Source: JAGVIE01 sp964520905
Lineage (GTDB): Bacteria > Bacteroidota > Ignavibacteria > UBA10030 > SZUA-254
DNA: 64,000 bases
Assembly (NCBI GenBank): GCA_964520905.1
Contig: CAZFQL010000007.1
Location: 62,001 to 126,000, forward strand
Direction: 5' to 3'
The notes below the pieces were generated by a model. The model saw only the letters and a program-made list of their open reading frames with translations. It had not been told where the DNA came from and did no database searches. Positions 8,614 to 17,300 of the stretch are shown piece after piece (the first letter of the stretch is position 1; every line of letters begins with the position of its first letter). Made by a program: the position numbers and the translations under genes.

Positions 8614-10242
8614 TTATTGCAGTACTAAAATTTTTCCAAATATCGGTTCGTCATTATCGATCTTGACGGAATAAAAATAAACGCCGTTCGCCACAATCCT
8701 GCCTTCATCATCTCTTCCGTCCCACATTTCATCGATCTCCATGTTCGATTGCCGCGTTGCATTATTAATTAGCGTTCGAACACGGTTCATTCCGAAATCA
8801 AAAATATCGATAGACACTTCCCTTGAAGATCCGGCGCTCGTATGTTTTTCGCCGTAATGAATTCTAACATATGCTTCGGGATCGGAGAGATTCGTTTTTG
8901 GCTGGAACGGATTCGGATATGCGAAAGTTTTACTCGATGCCCCGACCTTTTCGTAAGTTCGTCCGATAGTCCATACCGAGCCGAAGGGATTTTCGAAGTT
9001 GTCTATTGTTCGTACGAAACCTTCATTCGTGCCGAGGAAAACCGTATCGCCGATTACCGCAACCGAGAAGACCTGAGCAGAAAGTATCGACTGATGAACC
9101 GAAGCGTCTGTGAAGTTTGATATTTTAATGAAACTCTTTCCGCTGTTATCCGTTCGGTAAATTCCCGCATCGGTGGCGATGTAGGCGATGGAATCTTTGA
9201 ATGCAAAATCGTAAGCCCTGACACCATTGAGAAGATTATTCCATGAATTACCGTCGTCATCCGTGTAGCTTACACCGAATTCTTCAGCATTGTCTTCTGC
9301 TTTCCAGTTTGTCGTCCAGATACGTTTTGTGCCGTTGAAATTCTGCCCTCTGATCGCAATGATCCAGTTTCCGAGTATCGGATGTGATTGGTTGCGATGG
9401 TTGAATTTTATCCATGTAGTTCCGCCATCGGTCGATCTGTTGATGCCCCCGGCAGTACCGCACCAAATTGTATTCCGGTCACTGGCGTGAACAGAGAATG
9501 CCAGCAGGTTATTGTTCTTTCGTGGATCGAACTTTTTAAAGTACCTCGTTATCGCATCTGAACCATAAGTCCATAATGTATCGCTCACCCTCAACGTATC
9601 CATATTATCTAATGGGAGAAGAATGCGCTGCCATGTTGCGCCGTTGTCGGTCGATTTGCGCAATCCGCTTGCCCAACTGGCAATCCAAACTGTACCTTCC
9701 GATAAAGCGATATCGAATGTTACATTCTGTTCCGGCACAAGAACTGGTAAAAACCAAACCGAGTCGTTGATGCAGATTGAATCAGGGATGCAATATCTGA
9801 AAATGCTGTCGCCGCGGTTGTCAAGCGTTTGCGGCAGATGCTGCCAACCCGTATCTCCGTTTACACTGAAAGTATAACCACTGCCTGTCTGTACGCTTCC
9901 GCCGCTGATTTCCGTATTGTAGCCGGTAGATACCCAAACGGTTTCCCGGTTGGCTGCTATCGCGAATATACCTTCATTTGCAAACGCAGGATCAGTGCGG
10001 TAACTTGTCCACGTGCGACCGCCGTTAACACTTCTTGCAAATCCTCTGCCTGTGCCGATGTATAGCACGGAATCGGAGACTGCAATATGTGAAATGCTGT
10101 TGCTTGGCGGAAGTGCTAAGCGAACTCCGGAGGGAGGTACTGAAAATTCCTTTAGAAATTTCGATTGTGCATTCATCGTATATGGAATTCCGATTGCAAC
10201 GGCAAGCATCAGAAAGATATATGTATTCAATTGTTTGATCAT
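8614..10242 (-). CDS. Secreted BNR/sialidase-propeller protein with FlgD-like C-terminal domain
   Basis: 542 residues. A signal peptide (to about NAQ) is followed by repeated BNR/Asp-box-like segments such as SVNGGRTW, STDNGATW, STDGGTTW and YTDDDGNSW, which indicate a beta-propeller of the exo-alpha-sialidase/YCF48 superfamily. Catalytic residues of sialidases are not apparent, so enzymatic activity is not claimed. The last ~90 residues (FAYPNPFQP, then VSIDIFDFGMNRV and ANGVYFYSVKI, ending in ILVLQ) match the FlgD-like/T9SS sorting domain. Its ATG overlaps the stop of the upstream lipoprotein gene as ATGA. Probably exported and anchored at the cell surface. Confidence 0.8.
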   Translation of the reverse strand: MIKQLNTYIFLMLAVAIGIPYTMNAQSKFLKEFSVPPSGVRLALPPSNSISHIAVSDSVLYIGTGRGFARSVNGGRTWTSYRTDPAFANEGIFAIAANRETVWVSTGYNTEISGGSVQTGSGYTFSVNGDTGWQHLPQTLDNRGDSIFRYCIPDSICINDSVWFLPVLVPEQNVTFDIALSEGTVWIASWASGLRKSTDNGATWQRILLPLDNMDTLRVSDTLWTYGSDAITRYFKKFDPRKNNNLLAFSVHASDRNTIWCGTAGGINRSTDGGTTWIKFNHRNQSHPILGNWIIAIRGQNFNGTKRIWTTNWKAEDNAEEFGVSYTDDDGNSWNNLLNGVRAYDFAFKDSIAYIATDAGIYRTDNSGKSFIKISNFTDASVHQSILSAQVFSVAVIGDTVFLGTNEGFVRTIDNFENPFGSVWTIGRTYEKVGASSKTFAYPNPFQPKTNLSDPEAYVRIHYGEKHTSAGSSREVSIDIFDFGMNRVRTLINNATRQSNMEIDEMWDGRDDEGRIVANGVYFYSVKIDNDEPIFGKILVLQ

Positions 10243-11078
10243 TGCGCTATAATCGTGATTGTGTGATCAAGAGAATCTCCGAGGAAACCCGACTTATCGA
10301 TTGCATAGAACCGTAATAATTTTGAGCCTAATGTGTTTGATGAATCTACTTGCAGTAGAGTCGAATATCTTCCATCTGCCGCAACTGAATCTCCATCCGT
10401 AGAGAAATTGCCGTCATCGTACAATGGATTCTTGGTGCTGGAATTTACAGAACTGAGATTTCGGAAATAAACCTGATCTATATCCGCAAGACCATCAGGG
10501 TCACTCGCAGATATACGGAAATAAACGAGTGTCCTGCCGTGAAGCGGACGAACAAATGTATCTTGAGCAGAAAGGTTCCAGATGTGCGGAGGTCCGCTGT
10601 TCTTCGCAATCAGTAAACTCAACTGAATCGAATTACCGATAGAATTTTCCTGACCTTGCGCAAACATTTCGACGATGTAAATACCGGTCGATGAACGCTC
10701 CATTGTGAACGATGCGTTAGTGTTATAAACAGCTTCGTCCGGCAATGAACTATCCGGCAAAAAGGACAAATTCCCCCTTTGTATAACATCATGCGATACG
10801 GGTGAATAAATTCTGTAAGATACTTGCTTTATGTCGCTGACACCATTCGCATCCTCGACATGAGCGATAAGAGCGATAGTAATCTTATATTTTCCATCTG
10901 TCAGATGAGCAACCGCACCTGAGCTTGTTGTATCTATGTGAAGATAATATGTATTCAATATCGCTGTAGTAACATAAGGCGGTACTCCTTGTGTGTCGAT
11001 TAGCCCGCTACGGTCTTTCTCGCACGAAAGAGCAGTCAGGATTAAGATAATGAAGATGATGATTAAAGGATTTTTCAT
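10239..11078 (-). CDS. Hypothetical lipoprotein with Ig-like repeats
   Basis: 279 residues. The N-terminus is a lipoprotein signal with lipobox LTALSC, so C19 should be lipidated. The rest contains two similar segments: one with DANGVSDIKQVSYRIYSP, the other with DPDGLADIDQVYFRNLS, each followed by a negatively charged DG/DGRYS loop. This resembles the Ig-like choice-of-anchor or NosD-linked repeats found in secreted proteins of this phylum. No enzymatic motif is seen. It is the first gene of the operon containing the T9SS propeller and two PorV/PorQ barrels and is probably an envelope partner of that cargo. Function unknown. Confidence 0.7.
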   Translation of the reverse strand: MKNPLIIIFIILILTALSCEKDRSGLIDTQGVPPYVTTAILNTYYLHIDTTSSGAVAHLTDGKYKITIALIAHVEDANGVSDIKQVSYRIYSPVSHDVIQRGNLSFLPDSSLPDEAVYNTNASFTMERSSTGIYIVEMFAQGQENSIGNSIQLSLLIAKNSGPPHIWNLSAQDTFVRPLHGRTLVYFRISASDPDGLADIDQVYFRNLSSVNSSTKNPLYDDGNFSTDGDSVAADGRYSTLLQVDSSNTLGSKLLRFYAIDKSGFLGDSLDHTITIIAQ

Positions 11079-11094
11079 TGGTTGATTTGAAATA

Positions 11095-11138
11095 TAAAAA
11101 AGCCGAGTAGTCAGAACGTAACATAAAGACTCGCTCGG
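11095..11138 (-). terminator. Possible intrinsic terminator after the site-2 protease gene
   Basis: Read on the minus strand, CCGAG and AGTC pair with GACT and CTCGG across a 15-base loop, with a small internal loop in the stem, and are followed directly by CTTTTTT. The stem is imperfect, so the call is tentative. It lies about 340 bases past the protease stop and just before the lipoprotein gene. Confidence 0.35.
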
Positions 11139-11320
11139 TGAGCTTTCTCCAAAAAGTTACCGTTGTTTAGTTAGTGACTTGGTAACAAAGAATCGTAAGT
11201 TTCCTGCTATAATTGAACAAGTTGAGGATTTAAACTACTAAAAACTAAGAAATCCTTTCCATAAAGTCAAATTTGAGTAATGTACTAGTTTGAAAAATGT
11301 TCAGAGCGATCAATGATGAA

Positions 11321-11433
11321 CAGACCTCACCCGTAGCCCTCTCCTACGAGGAGAGGGCGTTATTGCCTACGCTAATACGAGTGCAGAGCTATTTCATCCT
11401 CTCCTTTTAGGAGAGGATTATAGGTGAGGTCTG
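11321..11433. repeat. Twin-hairpin palindromic element (REP/MITE-like)
   Basis: A 113-base unit bounded by perfect 11-base inverted ends (CAGACCTCACC at 11321-11331, its complement at 11423-11433). Inside are two strong hairpins: GCCCTCTCCT/AGGAGAGGGC at 11336-11358 (loop ACG) and ATCCTCTCCT/AGGAGAGGAT at 11396-11418 (loop TTT). It encodes no protein. The structure is that of small non-autonomous palindromic elements. The remainder of the 400-base gap (11079-11478) shows only the possible terminator at 11095-11138; nothing else was recognised. Confidence 0.7.
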
Positions 11434-11478
11434 CTGTTGATTTCTCTCCTCTGAAACTGAGACACCCCACAAATTTGC

Positions 11479-12414
11479 TTACACTCCAAAATCTATGAAC
11501 GGCACCGGTGGAAAAGTAAGTATAAAAGTGATGAAAGCAAACCATCCCAAGAATTTTCTTGTTGGAGTCAGTACAGTATCATCGTTTATCTCCGGATGTT
11601 TCAGCTTAATCAGGAAGTATAAAATTGCCGCCCATAGCAGCCATCCTATAGATCCAAGATACAGCTTGAATCCGAAGAACGGTATGAAGCTAAGCAATCC
11701 CATGGCAATCAGCAGACCGAAAAAGATTTTTGCTATGATGGTTTGCCACTTCCCGCCGATGAGTGCATACATAACATGACCTCCGTCTAATTGACCTACC
11801 GGCATTAAGTTAAGCGCCGTAACAAACAGCCCGAACCAGCCGACACAAAGATACGGATAATGGTAGATTTCATTCATAGGCGGAACGAAGCCGTTCCAGG
11901 TGAAAAGCTTCGTTATGCCGTAGAAGAAAATCGACTGCCCGAATGAAAATCCGTTTGTTGGAATTTCTCCTGACGGTAAGTATTCCGGATGGATTGAATA
12001 AATATAGGATTTGTCGGGGAGCGTTAGTAATCCATACACTAAAATAATAATAGTAACGATGAAGCCGGCAATTGGTCCCGTAATGCCGATATCGAATAAA
12101 GATTTCTTGGATGAAAAACTTGAGCGGATGCGTATGACCGCGCCGAGCGTGCCGAACGGATTCACAAGAAACGGCGGCGCGGGGATGTAATACGGAAGTG
12201 TTGTGCTTATCTTATGATACTTCGCGGCGAAGTAATGACCGAACTCGTGCGCCGACAACATAGCCAGAATACTGATTGAATAGGGAAGACCATACCAGAA
12301 ATTGGCAAGCTCCAGCGGGTCTTTGTTTAACCACTGCACTCCGGCGAGTGTTGTGGTGAAGAACGTGAGAACAAATAAACTAATGTTGAGTGTGTACGAC
12401 CAGAATTTTTTCAA
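11479..12414 (-). CDS. Site-2 protease family (M50) intramembrane metalloprotease
   Basis: 311 residues, mostly membrane helices. The zinc site HEFGH lies at residues 56-60 (H56, E57, H60) in the AHEFGHYFAAKYH helix, and the third ligand is in NLMPVGQLDGGHVMY near residue 212, the NPDG/LDGGH-type motif of S2P enzymes. No PDZ or CBS domain is present, so this is the minimal core form. Such proteases cut membrane-bound regulators or clear signal remnants; the substrate is unknown. It stands alone on the minus strand, divergent from the accessory locus that begins at 12575. Confidence 0.9.
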   Translation of the reverse strand: MKKFWSYTLNISLFVLTFFTTTLAGVQWLNKDPLELANFWYGLPYSISILAMLSAHEFGHYFAAKYHKISTTLPYYIPAPPFLVNPFGTLGAVIRIRSSFSSKKSLFDIGITGPIAGFIVTIIILVYGLLTLPDKSYIYSIHPEYLPSGEIPTNGFSFGQSIFFYGITKLFTWNGFVPPMNEIYHYPYLCVGWFGLFVTALNLMPVGQLDGGHVMYALIGGKWQTIIAKIFFGLLIAMGLLSFIPFFGFKLYLGSIGWLLWAAILYFLIKLKHPEINDDTVLTPTRKFLGWFAFITFILTFPPVPFIDFGV

Positions 12415-12528
12415 TATTTCAATCTTTCGAATTGTTTCAAACGCTAATAAAGATAATGAAATTACACGATATTTAAAATGGCTTAGAGAGAAGTGTTTTC
12501 AAGTATAATAACGTCAAGATGTATAGAG

Positions 12529-12557
12529 TTGCATCATTGCACTTTTTTACCGATATT
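12529..12557 (+). promoter_or_regulatory. Possible promoter for the antitoxin-like gene
   Basis: TTGCAT at 12529-12534 and GATATT at 12552-12557 with a 17-base spacer, 18 bases before ATG 12575. The -10 differs from TATATT, which recurs elsewhere in the window, at its first base. Confidence 0.3.
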
Positions 12558-12574
12558 TTCTAACACAGGAATTC

Positions 12575-13282
12575 ATGCCATCAACTAAAGATATATTGCT
12601 TCAGATTCTCGAAGAATCATCAATTCAACACAAGTCGTTTGGGAAAACACAACTCATAAAATTACTCTACCTCGCCGAAGTAGAATATTACAGAAATTGC
12701 AACCAACGTTTGACCGATCTAAATTGGCTTTTTTATCATTACGGTCCATATGCCCTTGAGCTAGAAGATATTCTTTCTGATAAGGTATTTGAACAGACGA
12801 AAATAAAAACGCAGGATGAGAAAGACTTCATTCTCTTCAAGGTTGCTGAAGGGTTAAGCCGGTATAAATCTGAAGTCGACACCAAAGTGAGTTTGATTAT
12901 TAAGAAGATAGTTGGGCAATGGAAAGATAAATCGCTTGAGGATTTGTTGGACTACGTGTACTATGAAACAGAGCCGATGGAAGCAGTTGATAAACGGGGA
13001 GATGTACTAGATTTTACAACGATAAAAAAAGAAAATACTCAGGTTGTAATTCCTCTTAAAGCTTCAAAAGAAACAGAGCAAAAGGTTGCTGAGTTGAGGA
13101 AACGAATTGCCCCGACACTCAAAAGACTTGGCGAACAAAACAGAACAGAACAACACGAGGACAAGGGATACAGCGATGCTATGGAAGCTTGGGATGAAGA
13201 GGAACAGGTTAATGCGGATGCCTTGCAGCATTTAAAGATCATAATCAAACCACAGACAGACTCTGACACGCAAGGGCATTGA
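12575..13282 (+). CDS. Panacea (SocA/DUF4065-like) domain protein, probable antitoxin
   Basis: 235 residues; ATG follows a good ribosome site (AGGAATTC). The N-terminal 110 residues match the Panacea/SocA pattern: KTQLIKLLYLAEVEYYR, then LTDLNWLFYHYGPYALELEDIL. Panacea domains act as general antitoxin modules paired with many unrelated toxins; SocA itself is a ClpXP adaptor-like antitoxin. The C-terminal 120 residues are charged and probably disordered (EEQVNADAL), fitting a toxin-binding tail. The next gene starts four bases after its stop, the usual antitoxin-toxin order. The pairing is inferred; alternatively the domain may serve as a proteolysis adaptor. Confidence 0.65.
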   Translation: MPSTKDILLQILEESSIQHKSFGKTQLIKLLYLAEVEYYRNCNQRLTDLNWLFYHYGPYALELEDILSDKVFEQTKIKTQDEKDFILFKVAEGLSRYKSEVDTKVSLIIKKIVGQWKDKSLEDLLDYVYYETEPMEAVDKRGDVLDFTTIKKENTQVVIPLKASKETEQKVAELRKRIAPTLKRLGEQNRTEQHEDKGYSDAMEAWDEEEQVNADALQHLKIIIKPQTDSDTQGH

Positions 13283-13286
13283 CATA

Positions 13287-13952
13287 TTGGGACTTGTGGA
13301 AACCAGCTTTGAAGCTGGACCTACAGTAGGGTTTACCGTTGGGGAGATTGTTGAAATTCCGTCCTTATACCCAAACAAAGATAAATTAATTCTTGATGTT
13401 AATGTGTCTGCTGATCCGAGTGAAGGTGAACTTCCTACGATCATCAGCCCCCTTGACCAACGACAATTTAAATTACCTATAAAAAGCCTTGGCTTGAAAG
13501 TAAATGAACATTGGTTTGCGGTCAAAGGGAAAATGCGCCCTGCAATTATTATTGCAAAAGGACCAACTCGTTGGGCGACGAATGAATCCGAGCAACTAAT
13601 GATCTGCGTGCCGCTTTACACGGTTGATAAACCAAAAATTCACCGAGAGTTTGTTATAAGTGCTCAGGCTTTTCAATATCCGAGTAAATTTTATATCCCA
13701 CCGTTTCCAATGTTTCATATCGAGGAAAGCATTGCACGTTTTGAGTTGATTCAAATAGCACATGTATTTGCAGTAAGAAAATTTCCAGCCAATACAAATC
13801 CGGCAATGCTGTCCGATGAATTCTTCAGTCTTTTACGACTTTGGCTCATGTCATATCTTGGTGGAGCAATTGATGAAGAAGAAATTGAAATTTTAAAATT
13901 ATATGGAAACGATATTTTGAATGAAGCTAGAAGGCAAGGAGTAGTTATTTAA
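13287..13952 (+). CDS. Putative toxin with MazF/PemK-like core
   Basis: 221 residues from a TTG start four bases after the antitoxin-like gene; GTG at 13296 is an alternative and no ATG fits upstream. Family not firmly recognised. The segment KGKMRPAIIIAKG followed by EQLMICVPLYTV, then HIEESIARFELIQIAHVFAV, resembles the RPxxVV..., VPLT and final strand pattern of the MazF/PemK SH3-like barrel, an mRNA endonuclease fold. About 75 residues precede the core and about 60, mostly helical, follow it, which is longer than ordinary MazF (about 110). The gene position next to a Panacea-domain protein supports a toxin role. A non-toxic SH3-barrel partner remains possible. Confidence 0.5.
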   Translation: MGLVETSFEAGPTVGFTVGEIVEIPSLYPNKDKLILDVNVSADPSEGELPTIISPLDQRQFKLPIKSLGLKVNEHWFAVKGKMRPAIIIAKGPTRWATNESEQLMICVPLYTVDKPKIHREFVISAQAFQYPSKFYIPPFPMFHIEESIARFELIQIAHVFAVRKFPANTNPAMLSDEFFSLLRLWLMSYLGGAIDEEEIEILKLYGNDILNEARRQGVVI

Positions 13953-13957
13953 AACTT

Positions 13958-14047
13958 ATGCCCACACTAACTTGGATTGATAAAAAAGCCGTAGAGAATC
14001 ACCATCGGCACGTCCCGTTTTATTTGCTTACTAAGATAACGAAATAA
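13958..14047 (+). pseudogene. Remnant of the 5' end of a DNA methyltransferase gene
   Basis: A 29-codon frame opens with MPTLTWIDKKAV and continues ENHHRHVPFYLL before ending at TAA 14045. This is recognisably the conserved N-terminus (MPTLxWIGKxxVxNHHxxVPxxLL) of Mod/adenine-specific DNA methyltransferases found beside type III-like restriction genes. None of the catalytic motifs follow, so only the first ~25 codons survive. It begins six bases after the toxin-like gene. It marks an earlier insertion or deletion of a modification gene at this site. The similarity is from memory of the family, with no search run. Confidence 0.5.
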
Positions 14048-14088
14048 CCAGAAAAGTAAAATGATAAAAAAAGCTGAGATATTTTACG

Positions 14089-14116
14089 TTGATTCTCAAT
14101 AAGAAATTATTATATT
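14089..14116 (+). promoter_or_regulatory. Promoter for the 52-residue protein and probably the large gene behind it
   Basis: TTGATT at 14089-14094 and TATATT at 14111-14116, spacer 16. The predicted start is near 14123, just before a good ribosome site (AGGAG at 14128-14132) and ATG 14141. The -10 equals that of other promoters in the window. Confidence 0.45.
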
Positions 14117-14140
14117 TACTGGACAATAGGAGATTGAAAA

Positions 14141-14299
14141 ATGAGGGTGGAAACATGCCCTAAAAGTTTTAGTGCGGATGATTGGAATAGTAAACATAAT
14201 AAAACCGTTATGAAATATGGAGAGAATATAGTGGAGAAGTTGTTTGGTGAAAATGAAATTAACGAGTTGACTGAATTTGCGAAGAGGTTGGCGGCATAG
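14141..14299 (+). CDS. Small hypothetical protein, 52 residues
   Basis: Not recognised. The ATG has AGGAG eight bases upstream and a plausible promoter 25 bases before it, so translation is credible despite the length. The protein begins MRVETCPKSFSADDW and ends in a charged amphipathic helix (NEINELTEFAKRLAA); it has a single cysteine, no membrane helix and no signal peptide. It ends 35 bases before the 1115-residue nuclease-like gene on the same strand and may be a regulator or partner of it. A remnant of a longer protein is the main alternative. Confidence 0.5.
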   Translation: MRVETCPKSFSADDWNSKHNKTVMKYGENIVEKLFGENEINELTEFAKRLAA

Positions 14300-14334
14300 A
14301 TATTCTTAAATAGTCTTGAAATAAACTTGAACAT

Positions 14335-17300
14335 ATGAAACTAGGCGAACAGGAAAATAAAAAGACTTTCGAGTATAAGCCCTCGGACTTCATGCGTGGA
14401 CGAAGACCTGAGCTTTACTCTGACTCCAAGTACTTCGAAGAAGCACGGATTTCCAAGGAGGTATTTGAATATCATCTTGAGACACTTACGAGTAGAAAAC
14501 AGGAAATTGAGTTTGAGCATTTTTGCAGAAGACTTGCCGAAAAGGAGATTTGCCCAAATCTCCTTCCCCAGACAGGACCAACTGGGGGTGGAGATAGTAA
14601 GGTAGATACAGAAACCTATCCGGTAGCGGACGAAATCTCTGAGAGATGGTATGAAGGCTTTGGAAAAGCGGCGGGCATGGAGCGTTGGGGATTCGCATTT
14701 AGTGCCAAGGAGGACTGGCGCTCTAAAGTTAACGGAGATATTAAGAAAATCGCAAAAACAGGAAAGGGATATAAGCAAGCATTTTTTATTACAAATCAAT
14801 TTGTGAAGGATAATGTAAGAGCAGATGTTGAAGCAAAGCTGGAAAAAGAGCATGGTATTCCAGTACGCATCTTAGATCGCAGTTGGATAATGAAATCCGT
14901 CTTTGAACACCGTCGTTTAGATATTGCAATTGAAACGTTGAGACTCGAAGGTGTATCTTCCCACGCAAGAATGATCTTAGGACCTAACGACGTGGCTCGG
15001 AAAACCGAGTTGGAAGAATTGGAAAATAGCATCCAGGATCCAGAAAAATACAAAGGATTAGATTATCAATTAGCCGAAGATTGTTTACGAGCAGCCATTC
15101 TCGCACGTGGGCTGGAATTACCAAGAGTTGAAATTGATGGACGGTTTGAGCGAGCAAAGCGAATCGCAGAAAAAGCCGGAATCCCTAAACAGAGAGCCCG
15201 AATCATTTATATGGAAGCGTGGACGGCTCACTGGTGGTATGATGATTTTGGAAAACTTAATAGTCTATATAAGGAAATTGAAGATTTAACGGTTGAATCC
15301 AATCAGGCATCAGAGCTTGAGCGGTTAGTTAATCTCTGGCAGATTCTTAATACCGCAGTGCATGTCGGTTCATTGGATCAGGATGTAGCTCAAATCGAAG
15401 AGAGAACTTCAAGACTTCAAAAAGCACTAAATCAACTTGCAGCAGATTCTACTCGACCAACAAATGCTCTTGAGGCTCAAGCACTCAGAGTTTACATGGA
15501 TATCACCAGGGTGCTGAATACACCGCATGAGTTGACCCGTATCTTGAACCAGATTAGGTCAATCATCATAGGGAGTGAAAATCTTCATGCTTTTCCTGCT
15601 GATCCACTTAGTAGAATTGTTCGTGAACTGGGCGACTTTTTGTCAGACAATGCAGAATACGATGTTTTGCTTGAAACCGTAGTAGCAACTGCTGAGAAGC
15701 GAAAAAGTGAAGGTGAAGCTGGTCGTATCCTGCTAGAGCGTGGTATTCAGAAATTCCAAGCAGGAAAAACATACGAGGCAATAGAGTATTTTGGACGAGC
15801 AAGGCGTAAACTTGCCAAAGAAGAATACCAGCAGGAATTGATTTCCGTTCTTGCTGGTTTGACGATGACGTATGAAAAAGCTGGTCTCTTATGGGCCGCT
15901 CGGGGTTGTGTCCTTGCTGCGGCGAACGAACTCTTCTCTACGTTTGTGAAGGACGGTAAAATCGAGAAACGCGTTCTGAAGTACTTTATGAGAATGGTAT
16001 GGATAGAACTGCAACTTGGTCGAATTCCACCCGCCCTGTCTTGGATGGATATGGCGCATTTAGTTGCTAGTCAAGTTCTCACAACTGAAGAAGAAAAAGA
16101 AACTTATGAGGCTCAACGTGATGCTCAATCGTTATTTATTGGCATTATATTTCTTCGTATGGATGTTTCTAACCTAAAGTGGCTTGATTTTTTACCTGAA
16201 GTCATTGAAAGGCGTGGGTTGAATACTGCATGGTTCTCACTTCTTTATGCGCTCGGTTATGAAGATTACCTCCGAGCACAGAAAGTTATTCCAGAGACCG
16301 AGAGTAGTGAATCAATTCAAGAAATGTTCATTGAGGGTACAACAGGTTCAAAAAGTGAGGATATACCAGAATGTTCTGAACTATTCCTCCAAAGAAGGGT
16401 AGTGTTTCACTCGTGTGTTCTTGGCTGTCAAGTAGTTGTTGATCTCGAAAATTCATTATCTTCTATTTATTTGGCTGAGACTATCTTAGCCGCACTGGAA
16501 TCTTTTCTTGCTACAAGCCTTTCTGACTTTATGCCGATAAGATCCGAATTCAGGATCTATCTAAATGAATCCCATAGCTTAAAAGAAATCAAGAAGCCTG
16601 AGACGAAAGAAGATGAAGGAACACCAATCTTAGTAATTACACATCCTGAAGGATTTGATTACAATTCAAAGGAAGAGCATGAACGGTTCGGTGATTGGTT
16701 ATTAGAAACAGTTATGACAATTGTATTTCATATTGGTATAACTGATAAACCTGTTGAGCATTTCAAGAAGCGCATCCTTGATGAGGATTTGTTAAGTCGT
16801 GCTTTTGATTTCACAAACATTGGGACGATGACGGAAAATATCCTTGGTACACGTTCTGGTTACTCAATCTCAGATTGGGAAAGCGAGAAAGTCTCAGAAC
16901 GATTTCCAATTAGAAGGGATTTCCCTTGGAACCACGGGCTTCAAATGCCTAAGCCAATGGGGAGTATTGAAGTGGAAAACAAACTTGCAAGTCTTAAGCA
17001 TACAAAAGAACCTCCATCGCTGGATGAGATGAAGCATAAAGATCAGAAAGTGTTCTCAATTATTGAACCGTCTCTGTGGAACAAAGCTGGGTGGCAAGGA
17101 ACACTTTTTATCACCGAACCAACATATCACGAGCCACCATGGTTGTGTGTTTTATTTAAAAATGCAGATGCTGGAATCCAAATCTTCGAAAAATGGCAAA
17201 AAGAAATAGGCCATAAGGATCTCTCAGAGAAAATTCAAATATCAATCATACGAGGAATTGATAGACAGAATCCTGCCCATTACGCCGTATTCATTGGAAT

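Noticed and set aside
14341..14853. 170-residue open frame opposite the start of the large nuclease-like gene
   Set aside because: Antisense shadow; cysteine- and leucine-rich without any domain, while the plus frame has clear motifs.
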